NCBI RefSeq assembly: GCF_900111825.1
Contig: NZ_FOJM01000006.1
Span: 158,506-222,505, forward strand
DNA length: 64,000 nt
Source of the DNA: Pedobacter suwonensis
GTDB lineage: Bacteria > Bacteroidota > Bacteroidia > Sphingobacteriales > Sphingobacteriaceae
Direction of reading: 5' to 3'
A program made the translations under genes and the position numbers. This document shows positions 24,322-34,100 of the stretch, piece after piece (within the stretch, counting starts at the first letter, position 1; each line of letters starts with the position of its first letter). Below the pieces are notes generated by a model. That model saw only the letters and a list, made by a program, of their open reading frames with translations, was not told the origin of the DNA and did no database searches.

Positions 24322-26442
24322 ATGTCAATCAATACGAAAAGTTATAAACACGTAAGCTATCTGTGGGATGAAGAGGAAGCCGCGAAACTGGCTGGCGATG
24401 AAGTTGCCCTCTTGATATATCGCTCTAATTTATTGGGTGCAGATTTACGTCTAACCAACTATGGTGGCGGGAATACCTCATGTAAGCTATTGGAAAAGGA
24501 TCCGCTTACCGGTTTAGAAACAGAAGTAATGTGGGTTAAAGGTTCGGGAGGAGATTTAGGTACCTTAAAGAAAAACGGGCTTGCAGCATTATATGTTGAT
24601 CGTTTACGTAGCCTGAAAAATATTTACCGTGGTGTAGAACATGAAGATGAAATGGTTGAACTATTTAACCACTGCATTTTCGATTTAAGTTCTAAAGCAC
24701 CATCAATAGATACACCTTTGCATGGTTTTCTGCCATTTGCACACATCGATCACCTGCATCCAGATGCGGCCATTGCTATTGCGGCTGCTAAAGATGGTAA
24801 GCGCATTACTCAGGAATTGTTTAATGGTACGATTGGCTGGGTAGAGTGGAAAAAACCTGGTTTCGAACTGGGCTTGCAGTTAAGGCAGTGTTTAGACGAA
24901 AATAGAGGTATCCGTGGTATTATGCTCGGATCGCATGGTTTGTTTACCTGGGGTGATACGGCTTACGAAAGTTACCTGAATACCCTGGAAGTAATCGAAA
25001 TCTGTTCAGAGTACCTCCATCAGAATTATGGCAAAAAAGGGCCTGTTTTCGGTGGACAGAAAATAGAAAGCGCTGAAGCCGGTAAACGTAAAAAACAAGC
25101 GGCTGCAATAGCACCTGTACTAAGGGGGCTGTGCTCTTCAAAACAACACATGGTTGGTCATTTTACTGATGATACCCGTGTTTTAGAATTCATCAATTCT
25201 AATGATTTGGATCGTTTGGCACCAATGGGTACGAGCTGTCCTGATCACTTTTTACGTACTAAAATAAGTCCCCTGGTTTTAGATTTAGCCAGCGATGCCG
25301 ATTTATCAGATATTAAGGCATTGAAAGTTAGCTTGACACCTGCTTTTGAAGCTTACAGGGCGATGTACACTGATTATTATGAAAGCTGTAAGCATCCAAA
25401 CAGTCCGGATATTCGCGATACCAACCCGGTGGTAATTTTATATCCGGGTATTGGGATGTTTACTTTCTCGAAGGATAAACAAACGGCGAGGGTTGCGGCA
25501 GAATTTTACATCAACGCAATAAACGTAATGAAAGGGGCTGAGGCCATTTCGGCATATACATCTTTGCCGCACCAGGAAGCTTTTAATATCGAATACTGGT
25601 TACTGGAAGAAGCAAAATTACAGCGTATGCCCAAACCTAAACCGCTTACCGGTAAAATTGCACTAATTACAGGTAGCGCCGGAGGTATTGGTAAAGCGAT
25701 TGCTAAAAAGTTTGTGGCAGAAGGTGGCGTAGTGATTTTAAATGATATGAATGCCGAGCGTCTGGAAGAAGCGGGTAGGGAATTTGAAGGCCTGTATGGT
25801 AAAGATTCGTACAGTACTGTTATTTTAAACGTAACCAGTGACGCCGCTATTAAAAATGCATTTGATGCCGTTGCACTGGCATTTGGGGGGGTAGATATTG
25901 TGGTAAATAATGCAGGATTATCCATTTCTAAAACCATTGCCGATCACACTGAAAAAGATTGGGATTTATTATATGATGTTTTGGTAAAAGGCCAGTTTTT
26001 TGTAACCCAGGCTGCAACAAATACGATGCAAAAGCAGGATATTGGTGGCGATATCATTAATATTGTAAGTAAGAATGCTTTGGTAAGTGGACCAAATAAT
26101 GCAGGTTATGGCAGTGCAAAAGCTGCACAGTTACATTTAAGCAGATTAAACGCGGCTGAACTAGGTGCTGATAATATCCGCGTAAATGTGGTTAACCCTG
26201 ATGCAGTGATTAGCGATAGCAATATATGGGCTGGTGGCTGGGCCGAAGGCCGTGCAAAAGCTTACGGCGTTACGGTTGAAGAACTGCCGGCTTATTATGC
26301 AAAACGTACCTTATTGAACCAGATCATATTACCAGATGATATTGCCAATGCCTGTTTCGCTTTTGTAGGTGGTTTGTTGCAAAAATCAACCGGAAATGTT
26401 TTAAATGTTGATGGCGGTGTGGCCATGGCATTTGTGCGGTAA
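24322..26442 (+). CDS. rhaD: Bifunctional rhamnulose-1-phosphate aldolase / short-chain alcohol dehydrogenase
   Basis: This 706-aa two-domain enzyme has an N-terminal class II aldolase domain (about 1-430), with NYGGGNTSCK and metal-binding histidines in LHGFLPFAHIDHLHPDA and GSHGLFTW. An SDR domain (about 437-706) has ITGSAGGIGKAIAKKF, VNNAGLS and YGSAKAAQLH. It would split rhamnulose-1-phosphate into DHAP and L-lactaldehyde and oxidise or reduce the latter. Fusions of this kind are widespread in bacterial rhamnose pathways. Context (rhaT, rhaI, kinase) supports the assignment. Confidence 0.93.
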   Translation: MSINTKSYKHVSYLWDEEEAAKLAGDEVALLIYRSNLLGADLRLTNYGGGNTSCKLLEKDPLTGLETEVMWVKGSGGDLGTLKKNGLAALYVDRLRSLKNIYRGVEHEDEMVELFNHCIFDLSSKAPSIDTPLHGFLPFAHIDHLHPDAAIAIAAAKDGKRITQELFNGTIGWVEWKKPGFELGLQLRQCLDENRGIRGIMLGSHGLFTWGDTAYESYLNTLEVIEICSEYLHQNYGKKGPVFGGQKIESAEAGKRKKQAAAIAPVLRGLCSSKQHMVGHFTDDTRVLEFINSNDLDRLAPMGTSCPDHFLRTKISPLVLDLASDADLSDIKALKVSLTPAFEAYRAMYTDYYESCKHPNSPDIRDTNPVVILYPGIGMFTFSKDKQTARVAAEFYINAINVMKGAEAISAYTSLPHQEAFNIEYWLLEEAKLQRMPKPKPLTGKIALITGSAGGIGKAIAKKFVAEGGVVILNDMNAERLEEAGREFEGLYGKDSYSTVILNVTSDAAIKNAFDAVALAFGGVDIVVNNAGLSISKTIADHTEKDWDLLYDVLVKGQFFVTQAATNTMQKQDIGGDIINIVSKNALVSGPNNAGYGSAKAAQLHLSRLNAAELGADNIRVNVVNPDAVISDSNIWAGGWAEGRAKAYGVTVEELPAYYAKRTLLNQIILPDDIANACFAFVGGLLQKSTGNVLNVDGGVAMAFVR

Positions 26443-26455
26443 TATTTAATTACCA

Positions 26456-26550
26456 GGTCTGTGTCCCTGTAAACCGAAACTTAATAAAGATGGTGGTCTG
26501 TGAGGACACAGACCACGTCGGTAGAGACTATCGGTTGGTCTCTCACCGAC
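26456..26550 (+). promoter_or_regulatory. Two adjacent hairpins with an alternative pairing partner
   Basis: GTGGTCTGTG (26493-26502) pairs perfectly with CACAGACCAC (26507-26516). GTCGGT-AGAGAC (26517-26528) pairs with GTCTCTCACCGAC (26538-26550) with one bulge. GGTCTGTGTCC (26456-26466) is an exact 11-bp complement of 26504-26514 and would compete with the first stem. It may be a dispersed palindromic element or an mRNA processing/attenuation site between rhaD and rhaI. Confidence 0.65.
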
Positions 26551-26644
26551 CGAAAAAGAAGTAATCCCTTTGTAAAAACGGGGATGAGCGAGAATGGCGA
26601 TTGCATCGTCCCAATAATTAACCTGAAAAAAACTAAATACCCTC

Positions 26645-27925
26645 ATGAATATTGAGCAGAACCAAATAGAAAAACATAACGATTCTCTTTTAACGGCGCA
26701 TCAACGCAGATTTGCTTTTTTACAAGAGGAATGGGAGCATGTTGATCTCGAAAGCGTAATCCAAAAACTGGTTGATTTTCAGATTGCCATTCCAAGCTGG
26801 GCATTAGGTACAGGTGGAACACGCTTCGGCCGTTTTGCCATTGCCGGTGGTGAGCCGCGTAATATCGAAGAAAAAATTGAAGATGTGGGGCTGCTACATG
26901 CGCTAAATGGTTCAAGTGGCGCTATTTCACTTCATATTCCTTGGGATATTCCACAAAATGCAGAAGAATTAAGGCAACTGGCTTCGGGTTATGGCCTTAA
27001 GTTCGATGCCATGAATTCGAACACCTTTCAAGATCAGGCCGGTTCAGCACATAGTTACAAATTTGGTTCACTGCAAAATGTAAATAAAGATGTCCGTAAG
27101 CAGGCCATTGAACACAATATTGAAGTAATTAAGCACGGTATTGCGCTTGGTTCTGACGCATTAACCGTATGGCTTGCAGATGGATCTTGTTTCCCTGGTC
27201 AGCTTAATTTTCGCAGGGCTTTTGAGAATACATTAGAGAGCCTGCAAGAAATTTATTCAGCTTTGCCTGAGGATTGGAAAATGTTTGTAGAGTACAAGGC
27301 TTTTGAGCCTAACTTTTATTCAACAACAGTTGGTGATTGGGGTCAATCGTTATTATATGCCAGCAAGCTGGGTAAAAAAGCTTACACGCTGGTTGATTTG
27401 GGTCACCATCTGCCTAATGCCAACATTGAGCAGATTGTTGCTTTATTGTTGATGGAAGGAAAATTAGGTGGTTTCCATTTCAACGATTCTAAATATGGTG
27501 ATGATGACCTGACTGCCGGAAGCATTAAACCTTACCAGTTGTTCTTGATTTTTAACGATCTGGTAGAAGGTATGGATGCAAAAGGCATGAACCATGCAAG
27601 AGATTTAGGATGGATGATCGATGCTTCACACAATGTGAAAGATCCATTAGAAGATTTATTGCAATCAGTTGAAGCCATTATGATTGCCTATGCACAAGCG
27701 CTATTGGTTGATAGAAAAGCATTAAGCGAAGCACAGCAGAATAACGACGTAGCCAAAGCACAGGAAATTTTGCAAAATACTTTCCGTAGCGATTTAAGGG
27801 CATTAGTGGCCGAAGCCAGGTTAAGAGCAGGTGCAGCTTTATTGCCAATTGGTTTATACCGTTACTTGAATGTACGCAATACTTTGGTGAATCAACGTGG
27901 TAAAACTTCTGCTACCGGTTTATAA
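26645..27925 (+). CDS. rhaI: L-rhamnose isomerase, RhaI type
   Basis: This 426-aa TIM-barrel isomerase converts L-rhamnose to L-rhamnulose in the cytosol. It is of the RhaI type (as in Pseudomonas), not the E. coli RhaA type. Landmarks are SWALGTGGTRFGRFA near the N-terminus, VWLADGSCFPGQ, VEYKAFEPNFYST, the metal/substrate region LVDLGHHLPNAN, and HFNDSKYGDDDL. It lies 12 bp before the kinase. Confidence 0.92.
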   Translation: MNIEQNQIEKHNDSLLTAHQRRFAFLQEEWEHVDLESVIQKLVDFQIAIPSWALGTGGTRFGRFAIAGGEPRNIEEKIEDVGLLHALNGSSGAISLHIPWDIPQNAEELRQLASGYGLKFDAMNSNTFQDQAGSAHSYKFGSLQNVNKDVRKQAIEHNIEVIKHGIALGSDALTVWLADGSCFPGQLNFRRAFENTLESLQEIYSALPEDWKMFVEYKAFEPNFYSTTVGDWGQSLLYASKLGKKAYTLVDLGHHLPNANIEQIVALLLMEGKLGGFHFNDSKYGDDDLTAGSIKPYQLFLIFNDLVEGMDAKGMNHARDLGWMIDASHNVKDPLEDLLQSVEAIMIAYAQALLVDRKALSEAQQNNDVAKAQEILQNTFRSDLRALVAEARLRAGAALLPIGLYRYLNVRNTLVNQRGKTSATGL

Positions 27926-27937
27926 AGAGAGATAGAA

Positions 27938-29323
27938 ATGCCTAAACCTGTTATTGCGATATTTGACGTTGGGAAAACGAATAAAAAACTCTTTCTGATC
28001 GATGAAAATTACCAGATCGTTTACGAGCGTTCTGCGCGTTTTGTAGAAACTGTTGATGAAGATGGAGAACCATGCGAGAATCTTGAGAGCCTGCGTTCTT
28101 CTGTTTATGATTCCTTGCATCAGGTTTTGCAGTTAAAAGAGTTTGATGTTAAAGCCGTTAATTTTTCTACCTATGGGGCCAGTTTTGTGTACCTTGATGA
28201 AAATGGTGAACCGTTGACCCCACTTTATAACTACTTGAAATCGTACCCCGAAGCACTTAAGAATTCTTTGTATGTAAAATATGGAGGTGAAGAGAAGGTT
28301 TCGTTGGAAACCGCTTCGCCGGTTTTAGGTAGCTTAAATTCCGGTATGCAATTGTACCGATTGAAAAATGAAAAGCCCGAAATATTTAACAGCGTGAAGT
28401 GGGCTTTACACCTGCCTCAGTATTTAAGTTATTTGATTACAGGCAAGGCTGTAGCCGATATCACCAGCATTGGTTGCCATACGCAGCTTTGGGATTTTAA
28501 TAAAAACCAATACCACGAGTGGGTTTCTGCAGAAGAGATTGATGGTAAGTTCGGGACCTTTGCGCCTGCCGATTCGAGTCTGAAAACTGATTTTGAAGGA
28601 AAAAGTATTCAGGTTGGAGTAGGCCTGCATGACAGTTCTGCAGCATTGATCCCTTATCTGGCCAATTTTAACGCGCCGTTTGTACTTATCTCAACCGGTA
28701 CCTGGTGCATCAGTTTAAACCCTTTTAATCAGGAACCTTTAACTGCCGAAGAGCTGAAACAGGATTGCCTGTGTTATATGCACTTTAAAGGTAAGGCAAT
28801 TAAGGCCTCGCGAATTTTTGCTGGTTACGAGCATGAGGTTCAGCTTAAGCGCATTGCCGGGCATTTCGATCGTGCGGCTTATTTGTTCAAACATTTGAAG
28901 TTTAATCCTGCCGTTATTTTGAGGCTGGCCAATAAAATTCCTGAAAACTCAGTCGAACAGCAAGAGTTTTCCGCAAATTCCGCGTTTCCGGCTCGTGATC
29001 TCAGCCTCTTCCAAACTGCAGAGGAAGCCTATCACCAACTGATTTTCGACCTTATCAAACAGCAGGTTTATTCGTTAAAACTTGTTTTAAATGCTGGGGT
29101 GAAAAGAGTTTTTGTAGATGGTGGCTTCGGAAAAAATGCCATATATATGCATCTTCTGGCTATCGCTATCCCCGAAATTGAGGTTTATGCCTCTTCCGTT
29201 TCGCAAGCTACGGCAATAGGTACAGCTTTAGCAATAAATGATGCATGGAACAAAAATCCTGCTCCAACGGATATGATCCAGTTAAAATATTATTCGGCGA
29301 TACAGCGTACTACACATGTTTAG
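27938..29323 (+). CDS. FGGY-family carbohydrate kinase, probable rhamnulokinase
   Basis: This 461-aa kinase of the FGGY family has the first phosphate-binding loop FDVGKTNKKLFL at residues 9-20. The second-domain glycine motifs are LISTGTWCISLN and VFVDGGFGKNA. Position in the operon implies phosphorylation of L-rhamnulose to rhamnulose-1-phosphate; the sequence is distant from E. coli RhaB, so the substrate is inferred. The start ATG follows an AGAGAGATAGAA leader. Confidence 0.88.
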   Translation: MPKPVIAIFDVGKTNKKLFLIDENYQIVYERSARFVETVDEDGEPCENLESLRSSVYDSLHQVLQLKEFDVKAVNFSTYGASFVYLDENGEPLTPLYNYLKSYPEALKNSLYVKYGGEEKVSLETASPVLGSLNSGMQLYRLKNEKPEIFNSVKWALHLPQYLSYLITGKAVADITSIGCHTQLWDFNKNQYHEWVSAEEIDGKFGTFAPADSSLKTDFEGKSIQVGVGLHDSSAALIPYLANFNAPFVLISTGTWCISLNPFNQEPLTAEELKQDCLCYMHFKGKAIKASRIFAGYEHEVQLKRIAGHFDRAAYLFKHLKFNPAVILRLANKIPENSVEQQEFSANSAFPARDLSLFQTAEEAYHQLIFDLIKQQVYSLKLVLNAGVKRVFVDGGFGKNAIYMHLLAIAIPEIEVYASSVSQATAIGTALAINDAWNKNPAPTDMIQLKYYSAIQRTTHV

Positions 29324-29365
29324 GAATTTACTTATCTTAGAATTTGCAATATCCATACCGCCATT

Positions 29366-30397
29366 TTGAAGCCAGAAGATTTAATCCCCTACCTTAATGT
29401 TGACGAATATTCGTCTACGCCAAAATATAAGCAATTAACCAATGCCATTTTTGCGGCCATTGAAAGTGGTAAATTGCTTAAAAATAGTTTGTTGCCTTCT
29501 ATAAATGAATTGAGTTTTAGCCTGGAAATATCAAGAGATACTGCTGAAAAAGGCTATCGTAACCTGAAGAAACTTGGCGTAGTAGATTCTGTACCCGGCA
29601 AGGGTTATTTTATTGTCAATACCGATTTTTCCCGTAAACTAAAGGTTTGTCTGCTTTTTAATAAACTCAGCACGCACAAAAAGATTATTTACGATTCTTT
29701 TACCAAAACCCTGGGCGAGCGCGCTGCCGTTGATTTTTATATCTACAACAATGATTTTGCCCTGTTTAAAAAAATGATCGTGGCCAAACGTGATGATTAT
29801 TCACACTTCGTAATCATTCCGCATTTTTTGGAGGGAGGAGAAAATGCGCACGAAATTATCAATACCATACCAAAAGAAAAACTCATTATCCTTGATAAAC
29901 TGTTACCTGGTGTAACGGGCGATTATGCTGCGGCCTATGAAAATTTCGCTCTGGATATTTATGCAGCTTTAGAACAGGCTTTAGACCGCCTTTCGCATTA
30001 CCGCACCTTGAAAATTATTTTTCCAAAAAACAGTTATTTCCCGCACGAAATACTCACCGGTTTTTACCGGTTTTGCCAGCAGTATGCTTTTGATCATAAA
30101 GTAATTCATAACATCAAAGACGAGGAAATTAGTCCAGGTGATGTATATATTAACCTAATGGAAGATGATCTGGTGACACTGATTGAACGCTTAATTGCAC
30201 AGCAACTCAGAATCGGGAAAGATGTTGGGGTAATTTCCTATAATGAAACACCTTTAAAGAAGATCATACTGGATGGTATTACCACCATTTCGACTGATTT
30301 TAGCGAGCTCGGTGTTCAGGCTGCTGAGTTTGTATTAAGCGGTAAGACTGAAAGGGTAGAGGTTCCTTTCTATCTGAACCTACGCAAATCGTTGTAA
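29366..30397 (+). CDS. GntR-type regulator with LacI-like effector domain
   Basis: This 343-aa regulator starts at a TTG. Residues 1-75 form a GntR winged helix (SSTPKYKQLTNAIFAAIESG; LSFSLEISRDTAEKGYRNLK). Residues 90-340 form a periplasmic-binding-protein-like sugar-sensing domain (LIILDKLLPGV; DVGVISYNETPLKKI). It is last in the rhamnose cluster and probably controls it in response to rhamnose or a derivative. No operator was identified. Confidence 0.88.
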   Translation: MKPEDLIPYLNVDEYSSTPKYKQLTNAIFAAIESGKLLKNSLLPSINELSFSLEISRDTAEKGYRNLKKLGVVDSVPGKGYFIVNTDFSRKLKVCLLFNKLSTHKKIIYDSFTKTLGERAAVDFYIYNNDFALFKKMIVAKRDDYSHFVIIPHFLEGGENAHEIINTIPKEKLIILDKLLPGVTGDYAAAYENFALDIYAALEQALDRLSHYRTLKIIFPKNSYFPHEILTGFYRFCQQYAFDHKVIHNIKDEEISPGDVYINLMEDDLVTLIERLIAQQLRIGKDVGVISYNETPLKKIILDGITTISTDFSELGVQAAEFVLSGKTERVEVPFYLNLRKSL

Positions 30398-30439
30398 CAT
30401 AGCCAAAATTCTTTAACATAGTAAATTAAACTGAAAAAG

Positions 30440-30470
30440 TTGGAAGTTGTTACCTAATTAGGTAACTTTG
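30440..30470 (+). promoter_or_regulatory. Promoter-operator of the toxin-antitoxin locus
   Basis: A perfect 18-bp palindrome, GTTACCTAATTAGGTAAC, spans 30449-30466. It overlaps the -7 box TAACTTTG (30463-30470), with TTG at 30440-30442 as the likely -33 element. A repressor bound here would block the promoter, as expected for antitoxin autoregulation. Confidence 0.8.
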
Positions 30471-30489
30471 TTTTAGCATAATTTGGGTA

Positions 30490-30842
30490 ATGAAAGAAGG
30501 ATTTATCAGGGATATTCTCTATTTCGAAGCGTATTATTTGGATTTTTATGAAAAGCTAAAGCCGAATGTAAAGAAGAAATTTAACTGGACCTTGCAATTA
30601 ATTGCTACGCTTGAAAAAATCCCCGAAAATATTTTAAGCATATTACTGGATCTACGGGGCTTTTTGAAATTAGGGTTGAAGTTGGTTCTGATATATACAA
30701 GGTGTTCAGTTTTTTTGATAAGGATCAACTGATCATCCTGGTAAATGGATTTCAGAAGAAAAGTCCAAAAACGCCAAAAGGTGAGATCGAATTAGCAGAG
30801 AAACTTAAAAAGAAATATTTCGATGGAAAAGAAAAAGAATAA
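30490..30842 (+). pseudogene. HigB/RelE-like toxin, frameshifted
   Basis: The first reading frame gives KEGFIRDILYFEAYYLDFYE and onward to about residue 47 (EKIPEN). It then loses similarity and stops at 30732. The +1 frame continues the HigB/Gp49-like family sequence from FKHITGSTGLFEIRVEVG through FFDKDQLIILVNGFQKK to KKKYFDGKEKE and a stop at 30840-30842. Adding one A to the AAAA run at 30626-30629 restores a single 117-codon ORF. The restored gene would overlap the antitoxin start by 20 nt, as usual for such pairs. It is a broken toxin, a sequencing error in a short A run, or a slippage site. Confidence 0.88.
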
Positions 30843-31128
30843 ATTGACATCATTTGCTGATCATCTAGACAGCGAATATGGTAAGCGCGGTACTGAAAGT
30901 AGAGAAAATTATGAACAAGAATTCGAAAGTTTTAAACTTGGCGCAATGCTACAGGAGCTCCGAAAGGAAAAAGGTATGACACAGGAGCAACTCGCTGAAA
31001 AATGTGGTACTACAAAAACCTATATTTCAAGAATTGAGAATAACGCAAGCGACATTAGACTTTCCACTTTAATGAGAATTATCAAAGTTGGTTTAGGTGG
31101 ACATTTGGATCTCAGCGTGAGTTTATAA
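30823..31128 (+). CDS. HigA-like XRE antitoxin
   Basis: This 101-aa protein has a helix-turn-helix of the Cro/CI (XRE) type in the C-terminal half: LGAMLQELRKEKGMTQEQLA, then KCGTTKTYISRIENNASDIR. It would neutralise the HigB-like toxin and repress the promoter at 30440-30470. The ATG lies inside the end of the restored toxin frame. The antitoxin frame is intact although the toxin is not. Confidence 0.88.
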   Translation: MEKKKNKLTSFADHLDSEYGKRGTESRENYEQEFESFKLGAMLQELRKEKGMTQEQLAEKCGTTKTYISRIENNASDIRLSTLMRIIKVGLGGHLDLSVSL

Positions 31129-31152
31129 AGTCAATTATCCTATTTTAGTTTA

Positions 31153-34100
31153 ATGAGTGAACAGGTAACAGCACATCCGGTAGCAGAACAAAATCCTTAT
31201 GACTATATTTTAAAGGATTTCAACCTGAAGAATCTGAGCCAGATTGTGATCCTTAAACATTTGAGTGGAATGGTCCATACCGATGTTAAAGGCTTTTATC
31301 AGCTTCATCCGGAACAGATTGAGATTGATTTTGCCGCCTTTAGCGATGAGACTTCTGGACTACATTTTCCGATTGTCCAGGTTCAGCAAAATGAAAATAC
31401 TGTAAAACTCTCCTGCAGATGTACTACACCTAAGCATAAGCTCTGCGAGCACCAGGCGAGGGTTTTGTATAACATCCTTCAAAGGCAGGAGCTGCTCATT
31501 TTTTTCGACAGTAACCTGCGGCAACAAAAGCTTGCCAAAATCGCAATCGATTACGGACTAGAAAAAGAAGCGAATCTTGATCTCCTGTTCAATCTCCGTT
31601 ATGAAAACGGTCAGGTTGCAATCAGGCCCAAAATGGATTCACTCCAGCCATTTAACAAAGAAGTTCAGCAAAATCTACAGGAACTTTTATTGCCAGTAAG
31701 TAAATACAAGGCAAAAGTCCCAATCAAAAACGATTCCGATAAAATGATTCTGGTTTTTGGTCAGCATCGCTATTACAATAATTTAATTGTAGAATTATTC
31801 GAAGCCAACACCACCAAAAGTGGTAAGGTCAAAAATCCTCTTAAAGGAATTAATCCGGCCGATTTGCTGTTCAAAACCAGTGATCTTGACCAGTTAAAGT
31901 TTTATAGTGGCATAACCACTTTTCAGCAGCATTATAATCAAGAACAAAGCGAGGTAGAAATTGAAGCGTTGAAAGCGATTGTGAAAAATCCACTGAAGAT
32001 TCCTTTTTATCTACAGAATAGTAAGCAGTCCGGGACGATTCAGGCCAATACCATCAGCGCAGTTGAGGCATATCTGCTGGATGTGGATTTACATCTTTCG
32101 GTGAACCAACGTGATGATTATTACGAAATTACAGGCAGGTTAATTATTGAGGGAAAATCATACGAGTTGGATAGCCTGGTATTGGTTCACCAGTATTTTG
32201 TAAAACTACACCATCAACTTTATTTAATTGGCAGACTAGATTTTTTGCGGGTAATCGGTTTTTTCAAAAAACAGAGTAACAGGCTTATCCTGCACAAAAC
32301 GAAATATCTGGAGTTTCAAAAAATTATTCTGGTGCCTTTAGAAGGAAGTATCCGCGTGGATTATTCTTATTTAAAGCCCGCCACCAAAAATCAGATTGAA
32401 GAAAAAGGTTTTGATCTCGAAAACGAACAATTGATTTACCTTTCGGAATCTGAAGATTATATTCTCCTTACACCGGTAATGCGTTATGGAAACCTGGAGA
32501 TTCCCGTACGCTCTAAAAAGCAGATTAAGGCACAAGATAAATTAGGGAATCTATTTACCTTGCAACGTGATGAAGCGGCTGAGCTTCAGTTTGTTGGTAA
32601 CGTTTTGAAGCAGCATCCGTATTTCTACGAGCAGGAAACCAATGATTCTTTTTATCTGCACCGCAAACGTTTTATGGAAGAAACCTGGTTCCTTAACGCT
32701 TTTGAAGAATGGAGGAATAAAGGCATTCATATTTTAGGGTTCAATCAACTCAAAAACAATAAACTGAGTGAATTTAAGGCTAAAATTAATATTGAGGTGT
32801 TAAGCGGAACAGATTGGTTCGAAACCAAGGTAAAAGTGAAGTTTGGCAAAAAACAGGTGGCACTTAAATACCTCCATAAATCGATCAGAAACAAAAGTAA
32901 GTTTGTAACACTTGATGACGGAACCCAAGGCATACTGCCACAAGAATGGATAGAGAAATTTGCAGCTTATTTCAGCGCAGGTGAAGTAACGGAAGATGCC
33001 ATTCTCACACCAAAAATTAAGTTTGCTTCAATAAATGAGCTTTACGAGGATGCCTTGTTGGATGGGGAAGTTAAAAATGAATTAATACTGTATAAGCAGA
33101 AATTTGAAGGAAGCAATTCCATCCAGGAGGTTGAGGTGCCGAAAGGTTTAACCGCAAGCTTACGTCATTACCAGAAAGATGGTTTAAACTGGCTCAACTT
33201 TTTAGATGACTTTAACTTTGGTGCCTGTTTGGCCGATGATATGGGATTAGGTAAAACCATTCAGGTTTTGGCTTTCATTTTATCACAGCGTGAAAAAGTT
33301 AAACACAATACCAATCTGGTGGTCGTACCCGCCTCTCTGATATTTAACTGGAAAGCAGAAGTAAAGAAGTTTGCACCATCCATAAAAGTGAAAACCATTT
33401 ATGCTGGTGAAAGGACGAAAACCACGGACACTTTTGATGATTATGAAATTATTTTAACCTCATACGGAACTTTGCTTTCTGATATCCGTTTCCTGAAGGA
33501 TTATCGCTTTAATTATATCTTTTTGGATGAAGCGCAACTGATCAAGAACCCGGATTCGCAGCGTTATAAAGCAGTTAGGATGTTGCAATCCCGTAATAAA
33601 GTGGTAATGACGGGAACGCCTATCGAGAATAATACCTTTGATTTATACGGGCAATTGTCATTTGCCTGCCCGGGTTTGTTTGGAAGTAAACAACAGTTTG
33701 CCGATTTATATTCTACCCCGATCGATCAGTTTAAAGATAGTAAAAGAGCAGAGGAACTCCAGAAAAAAATAAGACCGTTTATTCTGCGCAGAACGAAAGA
33801 ACAGGTTGCGAAAGAGCTTCCGGATAAAACTGAAATTGTGCTGTATTGCGAAATGGGCGAGGAGCAGCGCGAAGTATATGAAGCCAATAAAAAGGAAATC
33901 CAGGATTACATTTTGGGTAAACAGGAAGATGAACTGCCTAAAAGCTCGATGCATGTATTGAAAAGCATCACCACCTTAAGGCAGATCTGCAATTCGGCAG
34001 CTTTACTGGCCGATGGAAAATCTTATTTGCAGGCTTCCTCAAAAATTGATGTGCTGATGGAACAGATCGAAAGTAAGGCCGGAAGACATAAAATTCTTGT

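Noticed and set aside
25506-25937. Long minus-strand ORF inside the aldolase/dehydrogenase gene
   Set aside because: It is antisense to a well-supported gene and has no domain; the same applies to the other antisense ORFs over rplI, pheT, purH and tdk.
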